Positions 55,020 to 63,917 of a stretch of 64,000 bases of DNA are shown one piece after another (positions within the stretch are counted from its first letter, which is position 1; every line of letters begins with the position of its first letter). A model generated the notes under the pieces. It made no database searches. It saw only the letters and a program-made list of their open reading frames with translations, and was not told the DNA's origin. This DNA is from Roseiarcus sp963761435 (lineage in GTDB: Bacteria > Pseudomonadota > Alphaproteobacteria > Rhizobiales > Beijerinckiaceae). Made by a program: the position numbers and the translations under genes. The stretch is from assembly GCA_963761435.1 (NCBI GenBank), contig CAVXHJ010000010.1, forward strand, positions 1,426,001-1,490,000. The letters run 5' to 3'.

Positions 55020-55356
55020 GAGACGCGCAATTCCGCTCAGCCTCGCCGCGATGCTTGTCGCCCAGCAGGCGACGGCGAAGGACACCCGGTTCTGGAACCT
55101 CACGTCCTCAACCGTCAAGTCGCTCGAACTTGCGCCTGCCGGCACGTCGGCCTTTGGCCCCAACCAATGCGCCAACGATCCCGACGGCGCGGTCGACCAT
55201 GACGAGCGGGTCAAGGTGACCGGCGTCACGACGGGCGCCTATGACGCGCGGCTGAAGCTGGCTGACGGACGCACATGTATGGCCAGGGCCTTGCGGATCG
55301 AGACGGGCAAGCCGTTCTCGATCGAGGACAAAGATCTCGTCGGATGCGCGCCCTAG
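55018..55356 (+). CDS. Small secreted protein near pqqA
   Basis: This 112-residue protein has a signal peptide (MRRAIPLSLAAMLVAQQATA) and a mature part starting KDTRFWNLTSSTVKSLELAPAG, with cysteines in PNQCAND, GRTCMA and LVGCAP. I recall similar proteins of unknown function in Rhizobiales close to alcohol-oxidation genes, but cannot confirm it here. It is divergent from the ABC operon and convergent with pqqA. An ATG 33 bases upstream is possible but would put charged residues before the signal sequence. Confidence 0.72.
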   Translation: MRRAIPLSLAAMLVAQQATAKDTRFWNLTSSTVKSLELAPAGTSAFGPNQCANDPDGAVDHDERVKVTGVTTGAYDARLKLADGRTCMARALRIETGKPFSIEDKDLVGCAP

Positions 55357-55480
55357 CCTCCGTCGAGGCCGCGTCAAATCCGGTTCGACGACGGCCGCGC
55401 CCCGCGCGGCAAGGCATGCGGCGCAGTCGAATTCGGACGGGTCGAGTCTTCAGGGAGGGACCTTCGACTGCTGGGTTCTA

Positions 55481-55519
55481 GCGTCCGCTGAGGCGGACGC
55501 CCCGGTCCCCGGGGGCGTC
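55481..55519. terminator. Two overlapping hairpins downstream of pqqA
   Basis: GCGTCCGC-TGAG-GCGGACGC (55481-55500) and GACGCCCC-N8-GGGGCGTC (55496-55519) share bases 55496-55500, so only one can form at a time. They lie 80-120 bases beyond the pqqA stop on the minus strand. They may terminate or attenuate pqqA transcription. A further palindrome, GGCGCG-A-CGCGCC, lies at about 55528-55540. Confidence 0.5.
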
Positions 55520-55599
55520 CCGTCCGCGGCGCGACGCGCCGGCGGGGCTTCCAAGCGAACGTTCCGGCGATCCGCCCAAAGCGGAAACGCCGGCCGCGC

Positions 55600-55677
55600 T
55601 CACATTTCCGCGCTGATATAAGCCGTTACTTCCATACCAGCGCAGACTTCGACAACGACGGGAGCCGTCCAGCTCAT
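55600..55677 (-). CDS. pqqA: PqqA, precursor peptide of pyrroloquinoline quinone
   Basis: This 25-residue peptide is the substrate from which PQQ is made. It starts MSWTAPVVVEVC and carries the conserved E16 and Y20 (MEVTAY), the two residues that PqqE joins. Length and motif match PqqA of methylotrophs. A strong AAGGAG site precedes the ATG. No pqqB, C, D or E follows, so pqqA is separated from the rest of the pathway here. The nearby PQQ-associated ABC genes support the assignment. Confidence 0.93.
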   Translation of the reverse strand: MSWTAPVVVEVCAGMEVTAYISAEM

Positions 55678-55991
55678 GGGTTTCTCCTTGAGAATGCATT
55701 TCCAGCCGGGCCAGGCCCAAGCCCCGCCACGCTTATCAGCTTCGCCGGCTGCCGTCACTACCTGGGCGCTCTCCTGGCGCGGGGAAGCGATCAAATAGCG
55801 GATAGCGGGAAGAATTTATGGCGCTTCCGAAGCGTTTTGCCGCCGTGGCCGGCGGACGGGGCGGCTATCTCGCGCGCATTCGCCACAAATGCCGCAACGA
55901 GAAAGTCTGCGGGGCGCCGCTGAAATTGTTCTCGCAATCGCGGGAAGAAGCGGGCAAACGTCGCCGCCGAAACGATGGTTGAAGGCGCGCG
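55678..55991. other. Divergent region between pqqA and soxB
   Basis: This 314-base gap holds no convincing gene and must contain promoters for pqqA (minus) and soxB (plus). A 13-base palindrome CGCTTC-C-GAAGCG lies at 55822-55834, followed on the plus strand by TTTT. I could not choose -35/-10 pairs with confidence. Confidence 0.4.
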
Positions 55992-57243
55992 GTGCGATTC
56001 TCTTTTGCCAATGTGGCGTTGCAGGCGCTCAAGCACAATTCAGGCTGGCCCGAGCAGTGGCGCAGCCCTGAGCCGAAGGCCGCCTACGACGCGGTCATCA
56101 TCGGCGCGGGCGGGCATGGGCTCGCCACCGCCTATTATCTCGCCAAGGAGCACGGCCTCGCCAACGTCGCGGTGCTGGAGAAGGGCTGGCTCGGCGGCGG
56201 CAACACCGGGCGCAACACCACGATCATCCGCTCCAACTACCTGTGGGAGGAATCAGCCGCGCTCTACGATCATGCGCTGAAACTCTGGGAGGGCCTGTCG
56301 CGGGAGCTCAACTACAACGTCATGTATTCGCCGCGCGGCGTGATGATGCTGGCGCACAACACCCACGACATTCAGGTGGCGAAACGCCATGTCCACGCCA
56401 ATCGCCTTGCCGGCGTCGACAATGAATGGCTGACGCCGGAGGAGGCCAAGGCCTTCTGCCCGATTCTCAACATCGCCCGCGACGTTCGCTACCCGGTCGT
56501 GGGCGCGGCGCTGCAGAGGCGCGGCGGAACCGCGCGCCATGACGCGGTCGCCTGGGGCTATGCGCGCGCGGCCTCGGCGCGCGGCGTCGACATCATCCAG
56601 AATTGCGCGGCGACCGCGATCCGCCGCGACCCCTCCGGCGCCGTCTCGGGCGTCGAGACGACGCGCGGCGCGATCGCACGCGAAAAGGATCGGCGTGGTC
56701 GCGGCCGGGCACACGTCGGTCGTGATGGCGATGGCCGGCGTCCGCATGCCGCTCGAGAGCTATCCGTTGCAGGCGCTGGTCTCCGAGCCGGTCAAGCCAA
56801 CAATGCCGTGCGTTGTCATGTCGAACACCATCCACGCCTATATGTCGCAATCGGACAAGGGCGAACTCGTCATCGGCGCGGGCACCGACGCCTACATCTC
56901 CTATTCCCAGACCGGCGGCCTGCACATCGCCAATCATACGCTGGAGGCGATCTGCGAGCTCTTTCCGACCGTGCGCCGGATGCGCATGCTGCGCAACTGG
57001 GGCGGCATCGTCGACGTGACGCCCGACCGCTCGCCGATCATCGGCCTGACGCCGGTTCCCGGCCTCTTCGTCAATTGCGGCTGGGGCACCGGCGGCTTCA
57101 AGGCGACGCCGGGCTCGGGCCATGTGTTCGCGCATACGATTGCGCGCGGCGAACCGCACCCGCTCGCGGCGCCCTTCACGCTTCAACGCTTCCGCTCCGG
57201 CCGGCTGATCGACGAGGCCGCCGCCGCGGCGGTCGCGCACTAG
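55992..57243 (+). CDS. soxB: Sarcosine oxidase beta subunit (one frame break)
   Basis: SoxB is the catalytic flavin subunit of tetrameric sarcosine oxidase, which demethylates sarcosine to glycine with tetrahydrofolate. The GTG start at 55992 leads to the FAD-binding DAVIIGAGGHGLATAYYLAKE, then GNTGRNTTIIRSNYLW and LQRRGGTARHDAVAWG. The frame breaks at about 56681-56687, after TTRGAIA. The rest (RIGVVAAGHTSVVMAMAG to IDEAAAAAVAH) reads in another frame, with NCGWGTGGFKATPGSG. Length is about 417 residues, normal for SoxB. Confidence 0.87.
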
Positions 57244-57264
57244 GAGCCCAAGTGGTCTGCGAAC

Positions 57265-57367
57265 CCTCATCCGGCCGGCTAACGCCGGCCACCTTCTCCC
57301 CGGGGGAGAAGGGGTTGCTCGCGCCGCCGCGCCCCCTCTCCCTCGGGGAGAGGGCTGGGGTGAGGGC
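57265..57367. repeat. Palindromic intergenic repeat between soxB and soxD
   Basis: This gap contains three hairpins: GGCCGGC-TAAC-GCCGGCC (57273-57290), a CCTTCTCCCC/GGGGAGAAGG stem (57292-57312) and CCCTCTCCC-TC-GGGGAGAGGG (about 57334-57353). It is bounded by CCCTCATCC and GGGGTGAGGG. Such repeats are common between proteobacterial genes. It lies inside an operon and could affect mRNA stability. Confidence 0.65.
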
Positions 57368-57403
57368 AGCGCCAATCGAACTCGCTACGCGCGGGCCGTC
57401 CCC

Positions 57404-57709
57404 ATGCTGCTGATCGCCTGTCCCTATTGCGGCATGGAGCGGCCGGAGATCGAATTCCGCTATGGCGGCGAAGCCCATATCGCCCGGCCCGCCGATCCGG
57501 GCGCGCTCACCGACGAGGAATGGGCGAACTTCCTCTATTTCCGCTCGAATCCCAAGGGGGTCGCCGCCGAGCGCTGGCGTCACGCATTCGGCTGCGGGCG
57601 TTTCTTCAACAGCCTGCGCGATACGATGAGCGACAAGATCATCGCGACCTACAAAGCAGGCGAGCCGCGGCCCGATGTCGCGGCCGGACGCGTTGAGCGG
57701 CGCGAATGA
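57404..57709 (+). CDS. soxD: Sarcosine oxidase delta subunit
   Basis: This 101-residue SoxD has the zinc-binding cysteines in CPYCG and the conserved FGCGRFFN with DEEWANFLYFRSNPKG. It is the small structural subunit of heterotetrameric sarcosine oxidase. Its stop overlaps the soxA start (ATGA). Confidence 0.93.
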   Translation: MLLIACPYCGMERPEIEFRYGGEAHIARPADPGALTDEEWANFLYFRSNPKGVAAERWRHAFGCGRFFNSLRDTMSDKIIATYKAGEPRPDVAAGRVERRE

Positions 57710-60700
57710 GCCAGCCGTTTCGTATCGCCGGCGCCGGCTCGATCGACCGCTCGCGTCCTCTCGTCTTCACCTTCGACGGCCTCCTCTACCAGGGCTACGC
57801 CGGCGATACCCTCGCCTCCGCGCTCCTGGCCAATGGCGTCCATCTTGTCGGGCGATCGTTCAAGTATCACCGGCCGCGCGGAATCCTCGGCGCCGGCGCG
57901 GAGGAGCCGAACGCGCTCGTCAGCCTCGCCCGCGGGCCCGGCCGCTTCACGCCCAATCTGCGTGCGACCCAGGTCGAGCTTTATGAAGGCCTGGCGGCGT
58001 CGAGCCAGAATCGCTGGCCCTCGCTCGCCTTCGACGTTGGCGCGGTCAACGATCTTCTTTCGCCGCTGTTCGGCGCCGGCTTCTACTACAAGACGTTCAT
58101 GGGTCCGAACCTCATGGGCAAGAACTGGGCGTGGACGCATATCTACGAGCCCTTGATCCGAGGCGCGGCGGGGCTCGGAAGGGCTCCGCGCGAGCCGGAC
58201 CCCGACCGCTATCAGCGAACCTTCGCTCATTGCGACGTCCTGATCGTCGGCGCCGGCCCGGCGGGTCTGGCGGCGGCGCTGGCGGCGAGCGCAAGCGGCG
58301 CGCGGGTCGTCGTCTGCGACGAGAATTCCGTCCCGGGCGGCTCGCTCCTCGCGGAGACTGAAGCCGGGATCGAGAGCGTAAGCGCCCGCGACTGGCTGGC
58401 GAAAACAGTCGCCGCGCTTCGAAACGCGCCCAACGTGCGCTTGATGATGAGAACGCAGGCGTTTGGCTATTATGCGCAGAACTTCATCGCCCTTGACGAG
58501 CGGATCGCCGAATCCGAACTCATCGCGGACCCCGGCCTGCCGCGCGAGCGGCTATGGCAGATGCGCGCGCGCGAAGTCGTGCTGGCGACCGGCGCGATCG
58601 AGCGCCCGCTGGTGTTTCCGGACAACGATCGCCCGGGCGTGATGCTCGCCGACGCCGCGCGGCGCTACTGCAGTCAGTACGGCGTCAAAGTCGGCGAGCG
58701 CGTGGTGGTCGCGACCGCGCATGACAGCGCCTACCGCGCCGCGCTCGATCTCAAGACAGCGGGCGTTAATGTCGCGCTGGTCGCCGACCTTCGGCCTGAA
58801 GCCAAGGGCCCGCTGCCCGACGCCGCGCGCGCCGCGGGAATTGAGGTCGCGGCGGGGGCGACAATTCTCGGCGCTGACGGGCGGCTGCGGGTGAAGGCGG
58901 CGCGGCTCGAGCATCGCCGGCAGGAAGCGCGCCGTCGCCTGCGACGCGCTGCTCATGTCGGGAGGATGGACTCCCTCGGTGCATCTCTTCTCCCAATCGC
59001 GCGGCAGGCTTGCGTTCGACGAGGCGTTGCAAGTCTTCAAGCCGGGCGTCTCCGTGCAGCGCGAACGATCGGCCGGCGCCTGCAATGCGACCTTCGATCT
59101 TGAGGGCGCGCTCGCGGAAGGCGACGCGGCCGGGCGTGCGGCGGCGGCAGGAGCAGGCTTCGATGCGCCGCCCGCGCGATCCTATGGCGGGAGCGGCGCG
59201 CTCCGGATGCGAGACGCCGCGTCTGGAGCAGCGCCGCCGATCGGCGGCGACCGGCGAGGCAAGGCGTTCGTCGACTTCCAGAACGATGTCTGCGCCAAGG
59301 ACGTGAGCCTCGCGGTGCAGGAGGGCATGCGCTCGATCGAGCACATCAAACGCTACACCACCACGGGCATGGCGACCGACCAGGGCAAGCTCTCGAACAT
59401 GAACGCGCTCGCGATCGCCGCGTCGGCGCTGGCCAAGCCCATTCCGGAAGTCGGACTGACGACCTTCCGGCCGCCCTATACGCCAGTCACTTTCGGCGCC
59501 TTCGCCGGCCCGGCGCGCGGCGACCTGTTCGATCCCGTCCGCCGCACGCCCATTCACGATTGGGCGGCCGAAAACGGCGCCAGGTTCGAGGACGTGGGCT
59601 TGTGGAAGCGGGCCTGGTATTTTCCCCGCGGCCGCGAAACGATGCACGAGGCGGTCGCGCGCGAATGCCGCACGACCCGGGAAAGCGTCGGCCTGTTCGA
59701 TGCTTCGACCCTCGGCAAGATCGAGGTCGTGGGCCCCGACGCGGCGGTGTTCCTCGAGCGCATGTACGCCAATGCGTTTCAGAAGCTCGAGGTCGGCCGC
59801 TGCCGCTATGGCCTCATGCTGAGCGAAGCGGGTTTTCTCATGGACGACGGCGTGATCGCGCGCCTCAAGCCAGACCGCTTCCACGTGACGACGACCACCG
59901 GCGGCGCGCCGCATGTGCTCGCCCAGATGGAGGACTATCTCCAGACCGAGTTCACCGATCTCAAGGTCTGGCTCACTTCAACGACCGAGCAATGGGCGAC
60001 GATCGCGCTCCAGGGGCCCCGCGCGCGCGACTGCGTCGCCCCGCTCATCGAAGGCGTCGATCTCGCCGAACGAGGTCGATGCCCCACATGAGCGTGCGCG
60101 AGGCGCGCGCCTGCGGCGTTCCGGCGCGGCTCATGCGGGTGAGCTTCACCGGCGAGCTCGGCTACGAGATCAACGTGCCCTCGCATTTCGGCCGCGCCGT
60201 GTGGGAGGCGGCATGGCGCGAGGTCGAGAAGCGCGGCGGCTGCGCCTATGGCACCGAATCCATGCATGTGATGCGGGCCGAGAAGGGCTTTGTCATCGTC
60301 GGCCAGGAGACTGACGGCACGGCGACGCTCGCCGACCTCGGCCTCGACTGGGCGATTGGAAAGACGAAGAAGGATTTCGTGGGAAAACGCTCGCTCGTCC
60401 GCCCCGACATGCTGGCGGCGAACCGCAAGCAGCTCGTTGGCCTCCTGACCGGCGATCCAAAGGTCGTGCTCGAAGAGGGCGCGCAAGTGACGGAAAGCGC
60501 GAGCCCGCCGGCCGGCTCGTCCGCGCTCGGGCATGTCACCTCGTCCTACGCGAGCGCAACGCTCGGCCGCTCGATCGCGCTCGCGCTGGTCGCCGCGGGG
60601 CGCTCGCGGATCGGCGCCAAACTCCACGTGCCGATGCCCGGCGGCGCGATTCCGGTCACGGTCACGGCGCCGATCTTCTACGACAAGCCGGGAGCGCGGC

Positions 60701-60711
60701 TCCATGTCTGA
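57706..60711 (+). CDS. soxA: Sarcosine oxidase alpha subunit (two frame breaks)
   Basis: SoxA carries the NAD site and the folate-linked domain. The first part has FTFDGLLYQGYAGDTLASALLANG, FKYHRPRG, the dinucleotide site VLIVGAGPAGLAAALAA and IERPLVFPDNDRPGVMLADA. After about 58903-58915 the protein continues in another frame with KRAVACDALLMSGGWTPSVHLF and KAFVDFQNDVCAKDV. The GcvT-like folate domain starts near RTPIHDWAAENGARFEDVG and continues in a third frame after about 60066-60078, with SFTGELGYEINVPS and the end PIFYDKPGARLHV. Full length is about 1000 residues, as expected. Confidence 0.87.
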
Positions 60712-60745
60712 TGGATGGCGAGCGCTCCAGACCGGCTCCGGCGTC

Positions 60746-60885
60746 CGCCCCCCTCCACCGTCCTTCGGACGGTCCCCCTCCCCCATTCCGCTGGGCTGCA
60801 TGGGGGAGGATAGGCGGCGAGGGTCGCGACATTCTCCTCCGCATCGCGGGGGAGGGGGACCGGGCAAAGCCCGGTGGAGGGGGCG
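60746..60885. repeat. Element with terminal inverted repeats between soxA and soxG
   Basis: This 140-base element is bounded by CGCCCCCCTCCACCG (60746-60760) and its near-exact inverse CGGTGGAGGGGGCG (60872-60885). It has internal stems CCGTCC-TTC-GGACGG and CCGGGC-AAA-GCCCGG. It looks like a MITE-like or REP-like intergenic repeat that landed inside the sox operon. No coding sequence is seen. Confidence 0.65.
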
Positions 60886-60930
60886 CGCCGTCGTCGTCGG
60901 CCAGCTGAGCGATCGTATCGGGACGAAGCG

Positions 60931-61501
60931 ATGGCCCTGATAAGCGCTGCCCCACGTTCGCCGCTCGAGGGCATTGTCCTTCCGGCGGGGCCGCGATTCG
61001 CCTTGGCCGAGGCGCCGCCGGCCGCCCGCTTCATCCTGCGGGGCGGCGAGAGCGTGCGGGTCGCCTGCGGGATCGCGCTTGGCGCCGAGCCGCCTGCGCG
61101 GCTTGGAGCGGCGGGCGAAGGCGCGGGGCGCGCGGCGTTGTGGCTCGGCCCGGACGAATGGCTCATGATCGCGGACGGCGCCGATCCCGCGACGCTCGGC
61201 GATATGCTTGAATCCGTTCTTGAGGGAACCGCCCACAGCCTCGTGGATGTCTCGCATCGCCAGGTCGGCCTGATCGTCGAAGGGGCGGACGCGGCGCGCG
61301 CGCTCAACGCCGGCTGCCCGCTCGATCTCGACCTCAAGTGCTTTCCGCTCGGGTTTGCGACGCGCACGCTTGTTCGACAAGGCGGAGATCGTGCTCTGGC
61401 GCCGGGCTCAGACGACGTTCCACGTCGAAGTCTGGCGCTCGTTCGCGCCTCACGTGGCGGCGTTGCTCGCCGAGGCCGCGCGCGGCGCGCCTGAGTGGTA
61501 G
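60931..61501 (+). CDS. soxG: Sarcosine oxidase gamma subunit (one frame break)
   Basis: SoxG is a GcvT-like small subunit. ATG 60931 gives MALISAAPRSPLEGIVLPAG. The body has LWLGPDEWLMIADG and SLVDVSHRQVGLIVEGADA, then LNAGCPLDLDLKCFPLGFATRTL. One base too many at about 61369-61373 breaks the frame; the expected end FDKAEIVLWRRAQTTFHVEVWRSF and the TAG at 61499-61501 are in the neighbouring frame. Length is about 189 residues. Confidence 0.83.
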
Positions 61502-61541
61502 GCGGACGAACGGCGACGCGCCGAAGGGCCGGGACGGTCCG

Positions 61542-62138
61542 TCAGACTTTCGCTGCCGGGACCACCGAACCCGTCGCGCCGTCGCGGAATTGCCGGACGG
61601 CGATCCTGGCCACCTCCGCGGCCGGAATTCCGCCGCCCGGATCGCGCCCCATCGCCTGCAAGGTCTCGGCGACCCAGCCCGGCGAGACCGCGTTCACCCG
61701 CACGGTAATCGATGGCTCCGCGGCGACCGCGCGCACAAAAGCGTCGACGGCGGAATTGACGGTGGTGATGATCGCGCTGCCCGGAGACGGATATTGCGCC
61801 GCAAGCCCGGTCGTCAGCGTGATGGCGCCGCCGGACTTAACGTTTTTCACGCCGTAGCGCACGACGTTGACCTGCCCCATCAGCTTGTTGGCGAGGGAGA
61901 ACGTCCAGTCTTCGTCCGTCAACTCATCCCATGGCTTGAAGCGCGCGGCGCCGCCGGTGCAGACGATCCCGTCGACCATCCCGACCCGATCAAACAGCGC
62001 CGCGAGCGATTTCGGATCCGAGATGTCGACCCGCTCGTCTGAACTGCGCGATGCGCGGATGCACTCGCTTTCGCCCAGCGCCTTGACAACCTCTTTGCCA
62101 ATGAGCCCCGCGGCCCCGATGACCAGTATCTTGCTCAA
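61542..62138 (-). CDS. Short SDR-type oxidoreductase
   Basis: This 198-residue SDR has an N-terminal cofactor site ILVIGAAGLIGKEVVKAL and later SITVRVNAVSPGWV. The usual Y-x3-K is replaced: the catalytic stretch reads SPGSAIITTVNSAVDAFVRAVAAE, with no Tyr-x3-Lys, so it may be non-classical. It is one of two SDR genes in tandem on this strand. The substrate is unknown. Confidence 0.75.
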   Translation of the reverse strand: MSKILVIGAAGLIGKEVVKALGESECIRASRSSDERVDISDPKSLAALFDRVGMVDGIVCTGGAARFKPWDELTDEDWTFSLANKLMGQVNVVRYGVKNVKSGGAITLTTGLAAQYPSPGSAIITTVNSAVDAFVRAVAAEPSITVRVNAVSPGWVAETLQAMGRDPGGGIPAAEVARIAVRQFRDGATGSVVPAAKV

Positions 62139-62200
62139 TGCTGTTCTCCCTGGAGTTGGTTTCCCGGTAAGATGGAGAGGCTCGGGTCAGATCGCAAACG

Positions 62201-63070
62201 TCAGCCCCGCGCCGCCTTGTCGCGCGCGTTGAGCGCCTGGATCGCGTCGCGCGCCGCTTTCCATTCGCCGTCGCCCCAGCGGCGCAACTCGTAGAAGTTG
62301 CCGCCGGTGGCGAGCGCCTCGGCCCCGTCCATCGCAATCGTCTCGCCGCTCAGCCATTCGCAGCCGTCCGACATCAGGAAGGTCGCAAGGTTCTGCAATT
62401 CCTCCATCCGGCCGACGCGCCCCATCGGATTGCGGGCGGCGGAGGCGCCGGGCTCGGCGCCCGGCATGAGGCGCTTGCTCATGCCCTCGGTCGGGATTTC
62501 GCCGGGCGCGATGGCGTTGAGGCGGACGCCATAGCGGCCCCATTCCTGCGCGAGCGACATGGTCATCGCGTGGATCGCCGCCTTGCTCATCGCCGAGGGC
62601 GTGACGAACGGACCGCCGTTGCGCACCCAGGTCACCGCGATCGAAACCACGCTGCCCTTCTGCTTGGCGGCGATCCAGCGTTTTCCGACCGCCTGGGTCA
62701 CATAGAACGTGCCGTGCATGACGATATTGGCGATCGCGTCGAAGCCGCGCGGCGACAGGTCCTCGGTGCGCGAGATGAAGTTGCCCGCGGCGTTGTTGAC
62801 GAGGCCGGTGAGCGGGCCTTCGCGGAAAATCTCCTCGATCATCGCGTCGACCGCGGCGGCGTCGCGGATGTCGACGCCATAGCTCATAACGCGCCCGCCG
62901 TGCGCCTTCATGAGTTCCGCGGCGGTATCGTCGCAGACGCTCTTGCGCCGGCCGCAGATCGCGATCTCGGCCCCGAGGCCGAGAAACCGCTCGGCCATCG
63001 CCTTGCCGAGACCGGTGCCGCCGCCGGTGACGAGGATTTTCTTAGCCGCGAAGAGATTGGTGGCGAACAT
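62201..63070 (-). CDS. SDR-family reductase, 2,4-dienoyl-CoA reductase-like
   Basis: This 289-residue SDR has KKILVTGGGTGLGKAMAERFLGLG, LVNNAAGNFISRTEDLSPRGFDAI and an active-site region SIAVTWVRNGGPFVTPSAMSKAAI in which the usual catalytic Tyr is absent (S-A-M-S-K), a feature of dienoyl-CoA reductases. The end has AIAPGEIPTEGMSKRLMPG and DGCEWLSGETIAMDGAEAL. It probably acts on an acyl-CoA. A possible promoter lies in the 169 bases upstream, which also contain a GTCATCCCGG-type repeat. Confidence 0.83.
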   Translation of the reverse strand: MFATNLFAAKKILVTGGGTGLGKAMAERFLGLGAEIAICGRRKSVCDDTAAELMKAHGGRVMSYGVDIRDAAAVDAMIEEIFREGPLTGLVNNAAGNFISRTEDLSPRGFDAIANIVMHGTFYVTQAVGKRWIAAKQKGSVVSIAVTWVRNGGPFVTPSAMSKAAIHAMTMSLAQEWGRYGVRLNAIAPGEIPTEGMSKRLMPGAEPGASAARNPMGRVGRMEELQNLATFLMSDGCEWLSGETIAMDGAEALATGGNFYELRRWGDGEWKAARDAIQALNARDKAARG

Positions 63071-63239
63071 GGGCGCTTTCCTCCTCGCGCAACTCTAAAG
63101 CATGCCGGAGATTGATGGAATCATTCGAAGCATTCCAGGGGTCGAGGGCGCCGCCCGTCATCCCGGGATCGCCGCGTCGGCGGTCGGCCTTCTTGCGATG
63201 ACGAAAGAACCTGAACGCAAACAGGGTATGCTCAATAGC

Positions 63240-63917
63240 TCAATTCGGCGGCGGGAAGGCCAGCACCTCCCCGGTGTAGGTCTCGACCACTTCGCTGAAC
63301 GGCTCGCCGTCGGGCGTCGAGAGCACCGCGCGATGCTCCAGCACATGGCCGGGGATCGCGAGCGCGCCGGTTTCGTCGGGAGCCGCCGCCGCGCCCATCT
63401 CCCAGCCCTGCGGCAGGGGGCGCCAGAGCAGGTCGGCGGAGAGCGTGTGGCGGCGGAAATGGAGCGCCGCAACCGCCTTTCCGAACGGGGTGTCGGTCGT
63501 CTCGAGGACGTGATTCATCTCGGGCGTGAGACGGGCCGGCACGTACCAGTTGTCCGCGTCCGACAGCACGCGCTCGCCGCATTTGAGCCTGACCCGCCGA
63601 TAGCCGAGCGGCTCGTCCGGCTTGACGTCGAGCGCGGCGCGCACCTCCGCGGTCGCGGGCTTGTCGGCGCCAAGCACCCGCTCGGCGACGATCAGCGCCG
63701 GATCGGCGAGCCGGTGATCGGCGCACCATCGTTCCAGAGTGAGGGTGGCGCTGTCGTGGGCGAGAAGGTCGGCGTCGAGGCTCTCGATCAGCGCCAGCGC
63801 TTCGAGCCGGCCGACAAGGCTCGCCGGCCAGCGCGCCGGCTCGGCCGCAAGCGCGCCTGCCGCTGGCAGAAAAACCGCCGCCGCCGTCGCCAGCCGTCCC
63901 AGGGCCGTCCCGATCAT
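63240..63917 (-). CDS. Secreted chorismate-lyase-like protein
   Basis: This 225-residue protein has a signal peptide (MIGTALGRLATAAAVFLPAAGALAAE) and a fold-pattern like UbiC/UTRA proteins: LGYRRVRLKCGERVLSDADNWYVPARLTPEM, DTPFGKAVAALHFRRHT and a final HRAVLSTPDGEPFSEVVETYTGEVLAF. Chorismate lyases are cytoplasmic, so export would be unusual and the enzymatic role is doubtful. It starts at an ATG overlapping the stop of the ABC-F gene. Confidence 0.55.
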   Translation of the reverse strand: MIGTALGRLATAAAVFLPAAGALAAEPARWPASLVGRLEALALIESLDADLLAHDSATLTLERWCADHRLADPALIVAERVLGADKPATAEVRAALDVKPDEPLGYRRVRLKCGERVLSDADNWYVPARLTPEMNHVLETTDTPFGKAVAALHFRRHTLSADLLWRPLPQGWEMGAAAAPDETGALAIPGHVLEHRAVLSTPDGEPFSEVVETYTGEVLAFPPPN

